A stretch of 64,000 bases of DNA from NCBI GenBank assembly GCA_947488345.1, contig CANKZQ010000001.1, positions 548,501 through 612,500 of the forward strand, written 5' to 3'. Within the stretch, counting starts at the first letter, position 1. Each line of letters opens with the position of its first letter. Below, in pieces: positions 39,446 through 47,572 of the stretch. The stretch is from an uncultured Flavobacteriaceae bacterium (lineage in GTDB: Bacteria; Bacteroidota; Bacteroidia; Flavobacteriales; Flavobacteriaceae). Below the pieces are notes generated by a model. The model did not search any database and was not told the DNA's origin. It saw only the letters and a list, made by a program, of their open reading frames with translations. Position numbers and translations under genes: made by a program.

Positions 39446-40117
39446 CTAAAAAGTGACGAATGCAATTATATTGAATTGATCCCGACTACTGGTTTCAAAA
39501 AATTGATTCATATATCCAGCTTCAAATCTTATCTTACTGTTTAAATGGTAACCTAAGCCTCCATATAATCTATTTCGATCAAAGATTGAGGTTTTGGTAT
39601 TCAAAAATATCTCATTGTATGCAGATAAATAATAGGTGTTATCGACTTTCTCTTTTTTACTAAGAGGCACTTGTAGATTCAAGAAATAACGGAACCGCAT
39701 TTTAAAATCATCTTCAACGAAGCGTTGCTCAAATCGATATCTATGATTCAATTTTAATCGTCCAACTTTATGCTTCGTTGTAAACTGTTGAAAAATTCTA
39801 TGTTCATTTACAGATACTTTTTCGTCTGAATCACCTATATAATTCTCTGATAATATGTAACCATAACCAAGCAACAGGTTATTGTTATTTTCAGTGAGAT
39901 TATAACCTACACCCGTTCTTAGCAATAACTGCTCAAGATCTCCTATGGCGTTATAATTTCTATATTGAACTTCATTGTGAATGTTCCATTTAGAATTTAA
40001 TTTTTTATTACCAATATAGATCAGCCAATTTCCAAAATTACTATCTTGACTTGAAGCAACAATTGGTAGCATCAATGCACAGATCAACGCTACCATAGTT
40101 ATTTTATATTTCCCCAT
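39446..40117 (-). CDS. DUF2490 outer-membrane-type protein
   Basis: The 223-residue protein has a signal peptide ending VASSQ and a series of amphipathic beta strands (FGNWLIYIGNKKLNSKWNIHNEVQYR ... YRFEQRF) ending in aromatic F, as expected of a small outer-membrane barrel. It matches DUF2490, whose function is unknown. It follows the carbonic anhydrase gene by 14 bp, so it may provide an outer-membrane path or be a passive member of the island. Confidence 0.85.
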   Translation of the reverse strand: MGKYKITMVALICALMLPIVASSQDSNFGNWLIYIGNKKLNSKWNIHNEVQYRNYNAIGDLEQLLLRTGVGYNLTENNNNLLLGYGYILSENYIGDSDEKVSVNEHRIFQQFTTKHKVGRLKLNHRYRFEQRFVEDDFKMRFRYFLNLQVPLSKKEKVDNTYYLSAYNEIFLNTKTSIFDRNRLYGGLGYHLNSKIRFEAGYMNQFFETSSRDQFNIIAFVTF

Positions 40118-40131
40118 TAAATGGATTTGTT

Positions 40132-40761
40132 TTATTCGTAAAAAGTAACCGCTCCTGAATTGATATCATACATACCACCGACAATTTGGATTTCTCCATT
40201 TTCGGCCATCTCAGCAAGTACTGGACTCTCTGCGAGAATTCTATCAATTGTAAGGTGCACATTTTTTTCGGCAACTGTATTCACAAACTCAATGTTACCT
40301 GAGTTTCGCATACTTGCATCTTGTGGTTCTGTAACCGCATTCACCGCTGGTTTAATTTTTGCAAGCATTGCTGTTAAATTTCCAAGCTTTGCATCATCGC
40401 AGGCTCCTTTCACCGCACCACAAGCAGTATGACCTAGAACTAAGATTACTTTCGTTCCTGCCAACTTACAGGCAAATTCCATACTTCCTAATATATCTTC
40501 ATTCACAAAATTACCGGCTACTCTAGCGCTAAAAATATCACCAATACCTTGATCAAAAATTAATTCAGAAGACACTCTAGAATCGATACAACTTAGTACG
40601 GTTGCAAAAGGATATTGTCCACTACTCGTATCTTTTACTTGGTCCAACAAGTCTCTATCTGCCTTCAAGTTATTTTGAAACCTAGCATTACCTTCTTTTA
40701 AGGCTTGAATTGCTTTTGATGGAGTCATTGCTCCTTGTGTTTCTTTTGTATGTGCTTTCAT
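40132..40761 (-). CDS. Beta-class carbonic anhydrase
   Basis: The 209-residue protein has the zinc ligands Cys58, His111 and Cys114 (SCIDSR and GHTACGAVKG) and the Asp60-Arg62 dyad, all intact. It interconverts CO2 and bicarbonate. No convincing signal peptide is present, so it is cytoplasmic. Placement between a SulP transporter, a stress protein and a second SulP gene points to bicarbonate supply for anaplerotic carboxylation, as proposed for other marine flavobacteria. Confidence 0.96.
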   Translation of the reverse strand: MKAHTKETQGAMTPSKAIQALKEGNARFQNNLKADRDLLDQVKDTSSGQYPFATVLSCIDSRVSSELIFDQGIGDIFSARVAGNFVNEDILGSMEFACKLAGTKVILVLGHTACGAVKGACDDAKLGNLTAMLAKIKPAVNAVTEPQDASMRNSGNIEFVNTVAEKNVHLTIDRILAESPVLAEMAENGEIQIVGGMYDINSGAVTFYE

Positions 40762-40788
40762 AAGTCCTAATTTTTCGTTTTTAATTTA

Positions 40789-41580
40789 TTAATTCTGCAT
40801 TATTTTTGATTGTGTATCCGTTAATAGTAATGAAACATCTAATTTATCCATTAAGTTTTTAACGACCACATCTGTTTTTTCTGCGAACATCAAATTTACC
40901 TTACTTTTTGATGCATATTTTGATACATTATCAATTGCTTCTACAGTATTGTCGAAAACATACTCAATCGTATTATCACGCTTCATTTCGGTACTTTCTA
41001 CACTATTGCTGTTTTGGGCAATTGTAAATTTCTTTACAGGTCGTTTCGTGTTACGAAGGAAACCATCCATAAAATCAGAATTTCCAATAGTTTCAAAAGT
41101 ATTTAGAACCCCTAAAGATACTTCATCTTTCGGATTTAATGCATCATTACCTGCAATCATTAAAGGCCCTTTATGTTTTTTAAGTACTAATTTAATAACA
41201 TTATCTCCTATAATACTAAAAGGATTCGATTTTCTTTTACCTAAAACAATAATGTCAGGGTCAAATGTATCTATATAAGAACCGATTTCATTCTTCAAGT
41301 TACCTATAACTACTTTATGATTGATACCAACTCCAAAATCTGTACGACAGGATTGAATTAGATTTTCTAACTTGTTAGAGGTATGTATTTGCTGTTCGTT
41401 GATGGTTCGCATCGCCGACAATTGACTTTCTCTATCTACCAAGTCTGTTGGTTTCTTTACATGGAGCAACGTAATATCACCATCGATCATTTTTGCTAAA
41501 CTTACCGCACTTTTTAATTCAGATTCAGCGGATTTCTTAAGATCTGAAAGTACTAATATTTTATATTTACTATTCTTCAT
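40789..41580 (-). CDS. Universal stress protein (tandem UspA domains)
   Basis: The 263-residue protein has a UspA domain with LVLSDLKKSAESELKSAVSLAK at the start and the nucleotide-binding loop IIVLGKRKSNPFSIIGDNV, then a second, more degenerate half without a clear loop. It probably binds ATP or another nucleotide. Similar proteins often accompany SulP and other transporters and may regulate them. It is 12 bp downstream of the SulP gene and upstream of the carbonic anhydrase. Confidence 0.85.
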   Translation of the reverse strand: MKNSKYKILVLSDLKKSAESELKSAVSLAKMIDGDITLLHVKKPTDLVDRESQLSAMRTINEQQIHTSNKLENLIQSCRTDFGVGINHKVVIGNLKNEIGSYIDTFDPDIIVLGKRKSNPFSIIGDNVIKLVLKKHKGPLMIAGNDALNPKDEVSLGVLNTFETIGNSDFMDGFLRNTKRPVKKFTIAQNSNSVESTEMKRDNTIEYVFDNTVEAIDNVSKYASKSKVNLMFAEKTDVVVKNLMDKLDVSLLLTDTQSKIMQN

Positions 41581-41592
41581 AATTTTTAAATT

Positions 41593-43173
41593 TTAAGCGG
41601 TTTTTGGTCTTAGTTTGAAAAACTGAATAAAACTATCAGGGTTTTCTACAATTCCTCGTTCAGATATTAACTGGATGTCTATATTCCTTTCCTTTGCCTT
41701 GAACGCAAAGTCTTCCAAAATTTCGACAATATCGTTATCTAAATATCTTGTTTTTCGAACATCTAATTCTAAAAATGTATCCCTTGGAAGGCTCTCTAAT
41801 TCTTTCAGAATCGCCCCTTTATTAAAGAATGTCACTTCTTCTGCCAAAGTCATTTTTATTTTGTGCTTCCCATTACTCTTGTCTTCAATATGCAAGAAAT
41901 GAGAATTTTGATAACTCTTTATTAGAATCACTACAATACCAACAGCTAACCCTAGGCCTATACCATATAAAAGATCGATAAATACAATTCCTAAAACGGT
42001 TACCGTGAACGGAATAAATTGTTTCCATCCTAAATCATACATCTTTTTAAATAAGGCAGGTTTCGCCAATTTATATCCTACGATTAGAAGAACTGCAGCC
42101 AACACTGACAACGGAATCATATTTAATAATCTAGGAATTAAAATCACAGAGATCAATAAGAAAAATCCATGTATTATTGCTGACATTTTTGATCGTCCAC
42201 CTGACTGGATATTTGCTGAACTTCGCACAATAACTTGGGTAATCGGAAGACCTCCAATCATACCAGAAATAATATTACCAGTACCTTGAGCCAACAACTC
42301 TCTATTCGTCGGTGTCACATTTTTATGTGGATCTAGTTTATCTGTCGCTTCCACGCACAATAGCGTTTCTAAACTTGCCACCAAAGCAATCGTAAATGCA
42401 ACGATCCAAACATCTGAATTACCAATTACAGCGAAATTTGGAAAACTAAATTGCCCTAAAAAAGACGCAGTATCCTCGGGTACCGGAACACTTACGAGAT
42501 GAGAACTTGTTATTGCCAAAGCCTCATTAGATTTTGTAACAACATAGAATATTATTCCAACCACTACAGCAACTAAAGGCCCCTGAACCAGCTGAAATAT
42601 TTTACCTTTCTTTGACAATACCTTATCCCATAGGAGTAAAATTGCCAACCCAATGGCACCAATTAAAGCAGATCCTGGTTTGATATAGTTAATGGTCTTA
42701 AAAAGGTCGGTAAATGTATTTTCACCATCTACTTGAAAAAAGGCAAAATCACCTTCTGGGTTTGCATCATATCCGAAGAAATGAGGAATTTGTTTTAAAA
42801 TGATGATGATACCAATACCAGTTAGCATTCCTTTAATCACCGACGAAGGAAAATAATAACCAATAATACCAGCTTTTAAGAAACCAAAAACAATTTGAAT
42901 GATTCCTCCTAAAACAACGGCAACTAAAAAGTTCTGATAGCCTCCTAAGGCTCCTATCGAAGCCAAAACAATTGCCGCTAAACCGGCAGCTGGACCACTT
43001 ACTCCTATAGAAGATCCACTCATTGATCCAACAACAATCCCTCCTACAATTCCTGCAATTAATCCTGAAAATAATGGCGCACCACTCGCCAACGCGATAC
43101 CTAAACATAATGGCAACGCAACAAAAAATACGACTATACTAGCCGGTAAATCGTTTTTAATAGTTTTAAACAT
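41593..43173 (-). CDS. SulP family transporter, probable bicarbonate importer
   Basis: The 526-residue protein has the N-terminal VVFFVALPLCLGIALASGAPLFSG, the motif GVSGPAAGLAAIV and a C-terminal STAS-like domain (LELDVRKTRYLDNDIVEILED). It resembles BicA-like SulP carriers of marine Bacteroidota that sit beside carbonic anhydrase genes. It heads the SulP-Usp-carbonic anhydrase-DUF2490 operon. A perfect 9-bp inverted repeat lies just before its start codon. Confidence 0.93.
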   Translation of the reverse strand: MFKTIKNDLPASIVVFFVALPLCLGIALASGAPLFSGLIAGIVGGIVVGSMSGSSIGVSGPAAGLAAIVLASIGALGGYQNFLVAVVLGGIIQIVFGFLKAGIIGYYFPSSVIKGMLTGIGIIIILKQIPHFFGYDANPEGDFAFFQVDGENTFTDLFKTINYIKPGSALIGAIGLAILLLWDKVLSKKGKIFQLVQGPLVAVVVGIIFYVVTKSNEALAITSSHLVSVPVPEDTASFLGQFSFPNFAVIGNSDVWIVAFTIALVASLETLLCVEATDKLDPHKNVTPTNRELLAQGTGNIISGMIGGLPITQVIVRSSANIQSGGRSKMSAIIHGFFLLISVILIPRLLNMIPLSVLAAVLLIVGYKLAKPALFKKMYDLGWKQFIPFTVTVLGIVFIDLLYGIGLGLAVGIVVILIKSYQNSHFLHIEDKSNGKHKIKMTLAEEVTFFNKGAILKELESLPRDTFLELDVRKTRYLDNDIVEILEDFAFKAKERNIDIQLISERGIVENPDSFIQFFKLRPKTA

Positions 43174-43190
43174 ATAACAATAATATTTTG

Positions 43191-43213
43191 TCTCTTAATG
43201 TAAGATTAAGAGA
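43191..43213 (-). promoter_or_regulatory. Perfect inverted repeat upstream of the SulP operon
   Basis: TCTCTTAAT (43191-43199), a 5-nt spacer and ATTAAGAGA (43205-43213) form a 23-bp dyad 17 bp before the start codon. There is no T run after it, so an operator or a translation-control hairpin is more likely than a terminator. Confidence 0.45.
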
Positions 43214-43263
43214 AATTTTACTTTAATTGAGGTCAAAACTTATTGACCGAAAAATGTGTTTTG

Positions 43264-43563
43264 TTATATATTATGTTCGGGGGGAGGAGAAACTAAATTC
43301 AAATAGGGTTTTGCATAGTTTTTAATATAATAACCCATTGTGTCAGAAAGTTCCAAACCGTATAGAGAGAGGTTTGTGTTCGACAAATGTACTATTTTCG
43401 TTTCGGCATCTTTAGAAGCTTCTTTTTCTTTACTTTCTTCATCACCTATATCCATTAAAACGCAAATCTCCGAATCACCATTAAACAACGACACAAACGT
43501 CGGAGCCATGGCCGATAGTAGAAATATACTTAGAAAGAATAAGGCTGTACCTTTTCGAAACAT
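43264..43563 (-). CDS. Small hypothetical secreted or membrane protein
   Basis: The 99-residue protein has an N-terminal signal or anchor (TALFFLSIFLLSAMAPTFVSLF), an acidic/basic middle (GDEESKEKEASKDAETK) and the C-terminus YLNLVSPPPEHNI. I do not recognise a family. It has its own reading frame with good start context 90 bp upstream of the SulP operon on the same strand, so it could be a leader gene of that operon. The coding call rests on the signal segment and lack of a competing frame. Confidence 0.6.
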   Translation of the reverse strand: MFRKGTALFFLSIFLLSAMAPTFVSLFNGDSEICVLMDIGDEESKEKEASKDAETKIVHLSNTNLSLYGLELSDTMGYYIKNYAKPYLNLVSPPPEHNI

Positions 43564-43679
43564 TTTTTAGTTGGTTATGCTGAATGAGGGCAAATATAAT
43601 ACATTCAACTTACCAAAGTGTTAAAAAAAATTTAAAATTCGTTAAACAAAATAAAAAAGATAAAATTAATCATAATATA

Positions 43680-43710
43680 TTGATAGTCAATATATTAAAA
43701 AATATATTTG
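43680..43710 (+). promoter_or_regulatory. Promoter P1 of the repeat protein (TTG-n20-TATATTTG)
   Basis: TTG (43680-43682) and TATATTTG (43703-43710) are 20 bp apart, a good housekeeping-sigma promoter. Confidence 0.5.
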
Positions 43711-43713
43711 ATT

Positions 43714-43730
43714 TTGGCACGCTCTTTGAA
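43714..43730 (+). promoter_or_regulatory. Promoter P2: sigma-54-like -24/-12 element
   Basis: TTGGCACGCTCTTTGAA matches the -24/-12 consensus TGGCACG-N4-TTGC with correct spacing and only the final C changed to A. It is 65 bp before the start codon at 43796 and directly after P1. Confidence 0.55.
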
Positions 43731-43795
43731 ACTCAAAATAACAAGTGGAAGCCGAAAAACTTATAGAGTAGGCATAATCCTTAAAACCATGTATT

Positions 43796-44524
43796 ATGAA
43801 AAAAGGACTACTATTATTTTTAGGTATGCTCATGATGGTTTCTACTGTTGAAGCCTCAGACGGAGTAAAAACAAACAGCAAGAAGGATTATTTTAATCGT
43901 TATCGCGTAAAACCAATTCAGTTTTTTGAAAAAGGTATTAAGTTTTATGTGTACCCTGATGGAGAATTCGATTTTAATACGAATGCCAGAAGAGGTCGTT
44001 TCACGACACAATATGTATATAGAAACGGACGAAGATATAAGAAAAGAGTACCATATAGTCGTGTACGAATTTCAAGAGATTATGACGGAAGAATACGACG
44101 AATCGGTAACACCTTTATAAACTATAATAGATTTGGTAAAGTATCTAGAATTGGATCTATTTTCATTGATTATAAAAGAAGAAAAATGACCCGTGTTGGT
44201 GGGTTGAGAATTAAATATGATCATTATGGAAACGTGCGATACTTCGGACAAGTTAAATATAGGTATAACCGTTTCAATAGAGCCGATCGATTCATAGCAT
44301 CCATTTTTGATTATAATGATGATTTCTTCTTCAATGATGATTTCTATGATGAGTATGAAGATTATGGAGAAGACGATGATTATTTCTACTATAAATCAAA
44401 AAAGGGAAAGAAAGGTTATAAAAAAGGTCATGAAAATGGTAAAATCATCAAACGAAAAAAATTAAAAAAATATGATGACGACGATGATGATGATGACCAA
44501 AAATATAGAAAAAGAAGAAAGTAG
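43796..44524 (+). CDS. Secreted repeat protein, highly charged
   Basis: The 242-residue protein has a signal peptide (MKKGLLLFLGMLMMVSTVEAS). Residues about 95-165 contain four units of about 16 residues built on R-(I/V)-G-x-x-x-I-x-Y-x-x-x-G, for example RIGNTFINYNRFGK and RVGGLRIKYDHYGN. Then come an acid-aromatic stretch (DDFFFNDDFYDEYEDYGEDDD) and a Lys/Asp-rich tail. I recall similar flavobacterial hypothetical proteins but no function. A periplasmic or surface role is inferred from the signal. It has two putative promoters, one sigma-54-like, and a terminator of its own. Confidence 0.85.
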   Translation: MKKGLLLFLGMLMMVSTVEASDGVKTNSKKDYFNRYRVKPIQFFEKGIKFYVYPDGEFDFNTNARRGRFTTQYVYRNGRRYKKRVPYSRVRISRDYDGRIRRIGNTFINYNRFGKVSRIGSIFIDYKRRKMTRVGGLRIKYDHYGNVRYFGQVKYRYNRFNRADRFIASIFDYNDDFFFNDDFYDEYEDYGEDDDYFYYKSKKGKKGYKKGHENGKIIKRKKLKKYDDDDDDDDQKYRKRRK

Positions 44525-44532
44525 ATGAAGAG

Positions 44533-44563
44533 AAAATCCTGTAGCTGTGCTACAGGATTTTTT
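44533..44563. terminator. Bidirectional terminator
   Basis: Perfect 12-bp arms AAAATCCTGTAG and CTACAGGATTTT with a 5-nt loop sit between convergent genes. Confidence 0.85.
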
Positions 44564-46016
44564 ATTTTACATATTTAGCGTAAGCATCTTGAATGTCATT
44601 TGAAACTTTCAACTTAAAAATGACAATTCCATAAATCACTGAAATAATGAGCGTTTTTAAAACAATATTGATAACAGGATGAAATGTAAAATTCCAAAAA
44701 TTAAAACTAAGATACAATACAGCAATAACAACTAATACAATCACTGTATTTCTCGAAAACGGTTGCATATGCATTTTTTGTTGGATGTATAGTATTTTAA
44801 CAGTACTAAAGACAAGTACTACTATGAGTGTTGCCAATGCCGCCCCATCGATACCAAAAACAGCAATCAACCATTTATTTAATAAGATAACGCTTGCTGC
44901 CATTGCAATTGAAAAGTAAAAAAACACTTTATAATATTTTGAATTTACCAAAATGGCACCATTAGTTCCTAAAGCCAATTTATATAATTCGGCAATAGAA
45001 ATTAGGAGCACGATCAAGATTCCAACAGAAAATTCTGGCTTATTAATGATGAGATATAAATCTTTAACATTTAAATTAATGAGCAAAAAAAGCAACCCGC
45101 CTGCTACTAAGAGATTGATAGAACTTTTTTTGTACAAACTTTCCACTTCCTTTAAGTTGTTTGCATTCAATTCTTTTGCTGTTATCGGACTTATAATTTG
45201 CTGCATTGCTCTTGATGGAATGGCGACGACTGAAGCAATATAAATACCTACCGAATAGTAGGCAACTTGAGCTATTTGTTTCAATTGTGGAATCATGAAT
45301 TTGTCTATTTCTAATAGAATAGTTGCCGCTGATCCCGCTAATATGATATAAAAGGAATAGGATACAATTTCTTTAAAATTCTTTGGTAATTTAAAAACAA
45401 GCGCAGGTCTATATATGCTCAAGGCATATCCCATCATGAGTAGCATGCGAACAAAGTAAACAAAGGTAATAGCATATATAAATTGCTCATTTGTCAGTAA
45501 CTCAAAATACACAGCAATCAATAAAAAAGTTGCCAAAATTCTTGCAAATATTTCTTTGATGAAATTTCCAAATACTGATTGCATTCTAATTTTTGTCCAT
45601 GAATAAAAGACTTCAAAATATCCCATGAAAATGGCGACCAGAAAAATAAGATATGAATACGGTTTTATAATGGTGTTTTCTTTCGATAACCAATTTGCAA
45701 TGTTCTCATAAGCTATCATTCCAATCAAACCCAAGGGAACGATAATGAGTAAAGGCACAAATATGGTACTCATTAAAAACTCATCTTGCTCCTTCTTAGT
45801 TTTATAGGCACTAAAAAACTTAATGACCGTGTGCTGCATACCAAAAACTAACAAAGGAAGTAGAATACTAGCCGTCGATAGGAGAAAAGTTACTAACCCG
45901 TAGTAATCGTCCTGTAAAAAATGTGTGTATAAAAAAAGCACATTAATGCCTCCAATAGCAAATCCAAGAAATAGTACAAGTGTGTTTTTAAAAGACTGAT
46001 TTAAAACAATACCCAT
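44562..46016 (-). CDS. Oligosaccharide flippase family protein (Wzx-like)
   Basis: The 484-residue protein has 12-14 membrane helices and the MOP-superfamily opening LVLFLGFAIGGINVLFLYTHFL, with VFGMQHTVIKFFSAY. Such proteins flip lipid-linked sugars across the inner membrane. No glycosyltransferases are nearby. The gene directly abuts a MATE transporter of the same superfamily with no gap, so the two are co-transcribed. Confidence 0.88.
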   Translation of the reverse strand: MGIVLNQSFKNTLVLFLGFAIGGINVLFLYTHFLQDDYYGLVTFLLSTASILLPLLVFGMQHTVIKFFSAYKTKKEQDEFLMSTIFVPLLIIVPLGLIGMIAYENIANWLSKENTIIKPYSYLIFLVAIFMGYFEVFYSWTKIRMQSVFGNFIKEIFARILATFLLIAVYFELLTNEQFIYAITFVYFVRMLLMMGYALSIYRPALVFKLPKNFKEIVSYSFYIILAGSAATILLEIDKFMIPQLKQIAQVAYYSVGIYIASVVAIPSRAMQQIISPITAKELNANNLKEVESLYKKSSINLLVAGGLLFLLINLNVKDLYLIINKPEFSVGILIVLLISIAELYKLALGTNGAILVNSKYYKVFFYFSIAMAASVILLNKWLIAVFGIDGAALATLIVVLVFSTVKILYIQQKMHMQPFSRNTVIVLVVIAVLYLSFNFWNFTFHPVINIVLKTLIISVIYGIVIFKLKVSNDIQDAYAKYVK

Positions 46017-47399
46017 TTAGCTACTACTATTTTGTACAATTAATTTTTTGGTTAAATAATTGAATCGAATATACAACATAATTGCCGAAGCGGTCAACCC
46101 TGCCAAAAGGCCTATCCAAATACCAACGCTTCCGAACGCCTCCTCTTTACCCAAAAAATAACTGATCGGAAAACCAATAATCCAGTAGGCAATAAAGGTT
46201 ATCAATGTTGGAATCTTTACATCCTGTAGTCCGCGCAATGCTCCTAACACAACGACTTGAACACCATCAGAAATTTGAAATACAGACGCGACTAATAATA
46301 ACTTCGCAGCAATCGAAATTACTTCAAAATTATCAAGCTGATTTACAACATCATGCTGATCTACATAAAATACTGGCAATTGGGTATTAAATGTAAAAAA
46401 TAACAACGCAAAAACCACATCTAGCAAAAATACCAAGAGGAATATGGACAGCGCAATTCGTCGTAAGTCCTTAAAATGTCGAAGCCCTTTTTGATTCCCA
46501 ACTCTAATCATTGCTACTACTCCTAAGCCCATGGCAATCATAAAAGTCATCGACGAAAGGTTTAATGCAATTTGATTTGCTGCCTGTGGATTTTTACCCA
46601 AGGCTCCAGAAAGCCAAATAGCCGCGGTAAACACCGCAACTTCAAATAACATTTGTAAAGCCGAAGGAAAACCAAGATTGATAATCTTTTTTAAGATGCC
46701 TTTTTTTATATTACTAAAACTAAAGCGCTCAACATATGGTTTAAACTTTTTCTTAGATTTTAAAAAGCCCCAGATAAAAACCACCATCACAACTCTTGAA
46801 ATAAGGGTACCAAGCGCTGCACCTACAATACCCATTTCTGGAAAACCGAACTTTCCAAAAATCAATACATAATTTAACACAACATTAATGATATTCGCCA
46901 AAATCGTCGCCCACATAGCGTACTTAGTCTGGGATAAACCATCGGTAAACTGCTTAAAACCTTGAAACATAATTAAAGGAATCAGCGAAAAAGCTACCAA
47001 ATCTAAATACGGTATGGCCAATACCACCACCTCTTCTGGTTGACTCATATGATACATCAATGGCTTTAATAACAAAATCAACCCAAACAAAACAACACCT
47101 AAAATTGTACAAAGCAAAATACCATGATTAAACGCTTGCTTCCCTTTTTCTATGTTGTTTTCGCCATCTGCCTCAGCGACCAACGGTGTGATGGCCGTAG
47201 AAAATCCAATCCCTAATGACATGGCGATAAAAACAAAACTATTACCTAGAGAGACAGCAGCCAATTCGGCAGTACCTAATTGTCCTACCATGATATTGTC
47301 AACCAATCCAACCAACGTATGCCCAATCATACCCAGCATAACAGGATATGCTAGTTTTAAATTGTAACGAAATTCGGAAGTATACTTTTGAAGATTCAA
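46017..47399 (-). CDS. MATE family efflux transporter
   Basis: The 460-residue protein has 12 helices in two MatE repeats; the first shows LAYPVMLGMIGHTLVGLVDNIMVGQLG and AITPLVAEADGEN, the second INLGFPSALQMLFEVAVF. MATE proteins export cations or drugs with sodium or protons; substrates here are unknown. It is the upstream gene of a pair with the flippase. Confidence 0.93.
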   Translation of the reverse strand: MNLQKYTSEFRYNLKLAYPVMLGMIGHTLVGLVDNIMVGQLGTAELAAVSLGNSFVFIAMSLGIGFSTAITPLVAEADGENNIEKGKQAFNHGILLCTILGVVLFGLILLLKPLMYHMSQPEEVVVLAIPYLDLVAFSLIPLIMFQGFKQFTDGLSQTKYAMWATILANIINVVLNYVLIFGKFGFPEMGIVGAALGTLISRVVMVVFIWGFLKSKKKFKPYVERFSFSNIKKGILKKIINLGFPSALQMLFEVAVFTAAIWLSGALGKNPQAANQIALNLSSMTFMIAMGLGVVAMIRVGNQKGLRHFKDLRRIALSIFLLVFLLDVVFALLFFTFNTQLPVFYVDQHDVVNQLDNFEVISIAAKLLLVASVFQISDGVQVVVLGALRGLQDVKIPTLITFIAYWIIGFPISYFLGKEEAFGSVGIWIGLLAGLTASAIMLYIRFNYLTKKLIVQNSSS

Positions 47400-47542
47400 G
47401 GCTGCTATGATTGATCAGTCGGCAAAGTTAACTGATTCATAGAAGCCATCATATTATTTCAATCAAAATAAACACACTTTTTCTCCTATGTGATACAATT
47501 AATTACTATTTAAAACGTATGTAAGAAGTGAACAATTTATAC

Positions 47543-47550
47543 TATTTTTG
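47543..47550 (+). promoter_or_regulatory. -7 box (TATTTTTG) of lpdA
   Basis: TATTTTTG lies 22 bp before the lpdA ATG. Confidence 0.5.
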
Positions 47551-47572
47551 TTAATCAAAATTTATAGAACGT

